The notes below the pieces were generated by a model. That model had not been told where the DNA came from. It did not search any database and was given only the letters and a program-made list of their open reading frames with translations. DNA of 64,000 bases, taken from assembly GCA_963769905.1 (NCBI GenBank), contig CAVYNG010000002.1, positions 62,001 through 126,000 of the forward strand. Reading direction: 5' to 3'. Shown here piece by piece: positions 60,491 through 64,000 of this stretch (its first letter is position 1; each line of letters starts with the position of its first letter). This stretch comes from Bog-756 sp963769905. Its GTDB lineage: Bacteria > Actinomycetota > Acidimicrobiia > Acidimicrobiales > RAAP-2. The position numbers and the translations under genes were made by a program.

Positions 60491-61726
60491 ATGAAGATTC
60501 TCGTCCTGGGGGGAGACGGCTACCTCGGTTGGCCCACGGCGCTGTACCTGTCGCGCCGTGGCCACGACGTGGGGATCGTCGACAACTTCGCCCGTCGTGG
60601 CTACGACTTGGAGATGGGTGTCGACACCCTGGTGCCGATCGTCGGCTTGCAGCAGCGCGTCCAGTGTTGGCAGGAGGTTTCGGGTAACGAACTCGACCTG
60701 TTCGTCGGCGATCTCACCGACCCACATTTCGTGGCGTCGACACTCGCGACGTTCGAACCCGACACGGTGGTGCACTTCGCGGAGCAGCGCTCTGCGCCCT
60801 ATTCGATGATCGACCGGCAGCACGCGGTGTACACACAGGTCAACAATGTCGCCGGCACGCTCAACCTCCTCTACGCGATCGCCGAACAGAACCGTGACAT
60901 CCATCTGGTGAAGCTCGGGACGATGGGTGAATACGGCACGCCGAACATCGACATCGAAGAGGGGTTCATCGAGATCAACCATCGTGGACGGACCGATGTC
61001 CTGCCCTTCCCGAAGCAGCCCGGCTCCTTCTACCACCTGTCCAAGGTCCACGACAGTCACAACATCATGTTCGCCTGCCGCATCTGGGGACTGCGTGCCA
61101 CCGATCTCAACCAGGGGATCGTGTACGGGCAGGAGACCGAGGAGACGGTCCTGCATCCCGACCTCGCGACCCGCTTCGACTACGACGGCGTGTTCGGCAC
61201 GGTGCTCAATCGGTTCTGCGTGCAAGCCGTCACCGGGCACCCGTTGACCGTCTACGGCATGGGCGGGCAGACGAGGGGGATGCTCAACATCCTCGACACC
61301 CTCGCCTGCGTCGAGCTCGCGATCGAGCATCCGGCCGACGAGGGTGAGTTCCGGGTGTTCAACCAGTTCACCGAGAGCTTCTCCGTCCTCGACATGGCAG
61401 AGATGGTGGCAAAGGAATTTGCGGGAGCGGTTATCGAGCACACCCGCGATCCCCGGGTCGAGAAGCAGGAGCACTACTACCGGGCGGCCCACACCAAGCT
61501 GCTCGATCTGGGGCTGGTGCCCCACCTCCTCACCTCCTCGGTGATCCAGTCGATCCTCGCGGTCTGTGAGAAGTACCGGTCTCGGGTGAACCCGGCCGCG
61601 ATCTTGCCGACCGTCGAGTGGCGCAGCACGGCGAGCGACCTGGTGACCGCGAGGTCCGGGTCGGGCGATGCCGTGGCGACCAACGGTTCGACCCCGGCAG
61701 GTCGCGCCGAGCCGAGCCGGGTCTGA
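60491..61726 (+). CDS. sqdB: UDP-sulfoquinovose synthase (SqdB-like)
   Basis: 411 residues from ATG 60491, GGGAGGA 6 bases upstream. Extended SDR: NAD loop LGGDGYLGWPTA, VDNFARRGYD, HFAEQRSAPYSM, catalytic Thr in KLGTMGEYGTPN, YxxxK in FYHLSKVHDSHN, and QGIVYGQETEET, all typical of SqdB. It makes UDP-sulfoquinovose from UDP-glucose and sulfite, the head group donor of the sulfolipid SQDG or of sulfoquinovose-bearing glycans. The usual partner glycosyltransferase SqdX/SqdD is not adjacent. The last 40 residues are low-complexity. Confidence 0.92.
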   Translation: MKILVLGGDGYLGWPTALYLSRRGHDVGIVDNFARRGYDLEMGVDTLVPIVGLQQRVQCWQEVSGNELDLFVGDLTDPHFVASTLATFEPDTVVHFAEQRSAPYSMIDRQHAVYTQVNNVAGTLNLLYAIAEQNRDIHLVKLGTMGEYGTPNIDIEEGFIEINHRGRTDVLPFPKQPGSFYHLSKVHDSHNIMFACRIWGLRATDLNQGIVYGQETEETVLHPDLATRFDYDGVFGTVLNRFCVQAVTGHPLTVYGMGGQTRGMLNILDTLACVELAIEHPADEGEFRVFNQFTESFSVLDMAEMVAKEFAGAVIEHTRDPRVEKQEHYYRAAHTKLLDLGLVPHLLTSSVIQSILAVCEKYRSRVNPAAILPTVEWRSTASDLVTARSGSGDAVATNGSTPAGRAEPSRV

Positions 61727-61836
61727 ACCGCCCATATCCGGATCGCGCCGCCGGGCCGCGCTGACCGCTTCCAGGGCTGTCGCTCCGCGCCGAGGGCGCA
61801 GGTCCGGAGGACCTGGTCAGCACTATCGTCGTCCGG

Positions 61837-63039
61837 GTGCCGAGATCCCGACGCCGACGGCGCCGCGCGGGGACGCCACGCTCGGTGAGGCTCGCACTCG
61901 AGGTGTTGGCCATCGCCGCTGCGGCGGTCATCGTGATCGGGTCGATCAGCAAGATCTCCTCCGAATCGAGCGCGTATCGGAAGTCGACCGACACCGGGTA
62001 CGGCGCCCTCGCCGCACGAGTCGTCGACGAATCCAACCGGACCGGCGGCCAGCTGGCCTCCTTGATGGCCCGCGCACCCGGGCTCCCCAATCAACAGACT
62101 CCCTACGTCGCGATGGCGAGGACCGAGGTCCAAGAAGGCCTCGACCAGGCCGTGCTCTCCGCCGAGCAGGAGGCCGAAGCGGCCCGGCGCCTCAGCCCCC
62201 CGGAGCCCGACGGAGGGGTGAGCGCTCAACTCGTCCAGGTGATGGTGGACCGCGCCGGCGCTGTCTCCGACCTTCGGACCGCCGTCGACCAGCGCCTCGG
62301 GATGGCGCCGTTGCCGATCGCCGGATCGCCCGTGAGTGGCGCGCCCGCGGCGACCGTGCCGCTCGTCTCGATCGACCAGGCGACCAGGGCGATGGCCACG
62401 GCGGGCGCGCGTCTCCAGCACGCGGACGCCGAGTACGCCTCGCTCCTCGCATCGATCCGCGCTCAGCGGCTCCCGATCCACCTGCCGCCGTCGGTCTGGG
62501 TCCCCTCGTCGGATGCGAAGTCCCCACTCAGCGCGACCGCCCTCGGGGAGGCGGCCTCGACCCTTTCGGCGTCCCCCGCGCTCGCTCCGTTCCACCAACT
62601 GCTGATCAGCGCGCTCGGCCTCACGCCTCCGGCGATCGCGACGGGCGGGACAGGGATCGTCGGAGACTCGTGCACCGCGCCGTTCTCGCTGGCACCCACC
62701 GCGGGCACCTCCCCGACGATCGTGCCGCCGACCTCGCGCCTCGCAGTGGAGGCGACGGTCACCAACTGCGGGACGGTCACCGAGACGGGCGTCAAGGTCA
62801 CCGAGACCCTCACCCTGGCAGATCCACCGGGGACCGCTCCGCCTCGACCGGGAGCGGCCGGAGGAAACCAGGTTGCGACGGTCGTGGTGCGCCCGGGCGC
62901 GTCGGCCGCGGTCACCCTTTCCCCCCTCTCGGTCGGGTCGGGCCACCTCTACCAGCTGACGGTCACCGTCTCCATCCCACCCGGACAGGCCGACCCGACC
63001 GGCTCGACCCAACGGCTCCTGGTGCAGATCGCCCCGTGA
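61837..63039 (+). CDS. Uncharacterised single-pass membrane protein with extracellular domain
   Basis: 400 residues from GTG 61837; no family recognised. A run of arginines (MPRSRRRRRRAG) precedes a membrane helix near residues 19-36 (LALEVLAIAAAAVIVIGS). About 190 residues rich in Ala and Gln follow and look helical (QLASLMARAP; SAEQEAEAARRL). The last 120 residues have an immunoglobulin-like pattern with two Cys (GDSCTAPF; VTNCGTVT) and VTVSIPPGQ. Predicted to sit in the membrane with most of the protein outside. Between sqdB and gltA, without an obvious link to either. Confidence 0.7.
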   Translation: MPRSRRRRRRAGTPRSVRLALEVLAIAAAAVIVIGSISKISSESSAYRKSTDTGYGALAARVVDESNRTGGQLASLMARAPGLPNQQTPYVAMARTEVQEGLDQAVLSAEQEAEAARRLSPPEPDGGVSAQLVQVMVDRAGAVSDLRTAVDQRLGMAPLPIAGSPVSGAPAATVPLVSIDQATRAMATAGARLQHADAEYASLLASIRAQRLPIHLPPSVWVPSSDAKSPLSATALGEAASTLSASPALAPFHQLLISALGLTPPAIATGGTGIVGDSCTAPFSLAPTAGTSPTIVPPTSRLAVEATVTNCGTVTETGVKVTETLTLADPPGTAPPRPGAAGGNQVATVVVRPGASAAVTLSPLSVGSGHLYQLTVTVSIPPGQADPTGSTQRLLVQIAP

Positions 63040-63180
63040 CGATCGCACCTCGCCACCGACCCGCGATCGGTTCGACGGATGGTCAGCTGGCAGGCATCAC
63101 CCTCTAGGATTGACGGCGTCCATCCGACCCAGGACGGCCAGTACGACCGGCAGGTCGAGCAGAAAGAGAGGTGTGGGTCC

Positions 63181-64000
63181 GTGGCCGACAGCATCACGAT
63201 CACCGACAACCGCACCGGAGAATCCCTCGAGATCCCCATCGACAACGGCGGGGTGTCGGGGGCCCAGTGGTCGAAGCTCCTCCCCGGGGTCTGGTTCTAC
63301 GATCCGGGTCTCGTCTCGACCGCGGTGTGCGAGAGCTCGATCACCTATCTCGACGGCGACAACGGCATCCTCCGCTACCGCGGGTACCCGATCGAGCAGT
63401 TGGCGCAGGAGTCGACCTACCTCGAGGTCGCGTACCTGCTGTTGAAGGGCGATCTGCCGACGGCCGAGGAGTACGACTCCTGGCAGCGCGAGATCACCCT
63501 CCACACCTTCATCCACGAGAACGTACGCAAACGGTTCCTCGAGGGCTTCCACTACGACGCACACCCGATGGGGATGTTGGTCTCGGCGATCGCCGCGCTC
63601 TCGACCTTCTACCTCGACGCCAAGGACATCTTCGACGTCGAGTCCCGCAACAAGCAGATCGTCCGGCTCATCGCCAAGATCCCCACCCTGGCTGCTGCGG
63701 CCCACCGCTTCAGTGTGGGTCAGCCCTTCGTCTACCCCGACAACTCCCTTCCGTTCACCGCCAACTTCCTCTCGATGATGTGGAAGATCGCCGAGCCCCG
63801 TTTCGACGCCAATCCCGCCCTTGCCCGCGCGCTCGACGTGTTGTTCATCCTCCACGCCGATCACGAGCAGAACTGCTCGACCACCGCCATGCGGACGGTC
63901 GGGTCGTCCCACGCCGATCCGTACTCCGCCTGTGCCGCGGCCGCGGCGGCGCTCTACGGCCCGCGGCACGGTGGCGCCAACGAGGCGGTCATCCGGATGC
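63181..64000 (+). CDS. gltA: Citrate synthase, 3'-truncated by window edge
   Basis: The frame from GTG 63181 stays open to the last base, giving 273 residues of a type II (hexameric, about 430-residue) citrate synthase. Visible: ITYLDGDNGILRYRGYPIEQ, then HPMGMLVSAIAALSTF, the catalytic region HADHEQNCSTTAMR and the start of GPRHGGANEAVIRM with the second active-site His. GAGAGG lies about 10 bases upstream of the GTG. Entry enzyme of the TCA cycle. TAGGAT at 63105-63110 could be a -10 box. Confidence 0.95.
   Translation, partial: MADSITITDNRTGESLEIPIDNGGVSGAQWSKLLPGVWFYDPGLVSTAVCESSITYLDGDNGILRYRGYPIEQLAQESTYLEVAYLLLKGDLPTAEEYDSWQREITLHTFIHENVRKRFLEGFHYDAHPMGMLVSAIAALSTFYLDAKDIFDVESRNKQIVRLIAKIPTLAAAAHRFSVGQPFVYPDNSLPFTANFLSMMWKIAEPRFDANPALARALDVLFILHADHEQNCSTTAMRTVGSSHADPYSACAAAAAALYGPRHGGANEAVIRM

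Overview
The window is about 70% G+C and tightly packed, with many GTG starts and 4-base stop/start overlaps. Gene content points to a high-GC actinobacterium: a CarD/RadA/DisA/ClpC neighbourhood, ergothioneine genes, glucosyl-3-phosphoglycerate synthase, a CysO-type sulfur carrier and an acyl-CoA carboxylase epsilon-like protein. The combination fits the Acidimicrobiia better than Streptomyces or Mycobacterium, but that placement is inference; no rRNA is present.

Layout. 1-8765 is a plus-strand housekeeping block: clpC (cut by the window start), radA, disA, carD, ispD, ispF, rlmB and a flavin disulfide-reductase-like gene. 8805-11303 (minus) holds egtB-egtD and tRNA-Thr. 11450-19368 is compatible-solute and amino-acid metabolism: a LytR_C protein, otsB/otsA, a TetR-MFS pair, gpgS, and a SAM riboswitch followed by a threonine-synthase-family enzyme and a CysO-like sulfur carrier. 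19378-34541 is an accessory lipid, secreted and transport region: P450-TetR operon, EthD protein, methyltransferase, hexapeptide acyltransferase, patatin, two unknown coupled genes, acyl-CoA ligase, SDR, secreted TIG protein, lipoprotein hydrolase and an ABC exporter. 34542-38477 holds a short peptide ORF, small membrane and DUF302 proteins, and a MerR-controlled drug-type ABC exporter. 38560-39901 is an IS481-type insertion sequence flanked by copies of the 3' end of the adjacent tRNA-Ser. 39890-44217 is the conserved tRNA-Ser/tadA/tRNA-Ser/4.5S RNA/dnaX/recR block plus a SixA-like phosphatase.

44263-53052 gathers much of the ethylmalonyl-CoA route of acetate assimilation on both strands: thiolase, crotonyl-CoA carboxylase/reductase, epimerase, acyl-CoA carboxylase beta with an epsilon-like subunit, ethylmalonyl-CoA mutase and 3-hydroxybutyryl-CoA dehydrogenase, with one GIY-YIG protein embedded. 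53212-64000 returns to general genes: S51-like peptidase, two cyclophilins, lysC, asd, phoU, rmuC, sqdB, an unknown membrane protein, and the start of gltA.

The most interesting unit is 17699-19368. A SAM-sensing leader, a threonine-synthase-like PLP enzyme and a CysO-like carrier ending in Gly-Gly together suggest homocysteine formation from O-phosphohomoserine and protein thiocarboxylate. The lysC and asd genes at the far end of the window would feed the same aspartate-family branch. Four promoters with near-consensus boxes and overlapping operators or riboswitch can be read directly, and two of them appear to drive leaderless mRNAs.
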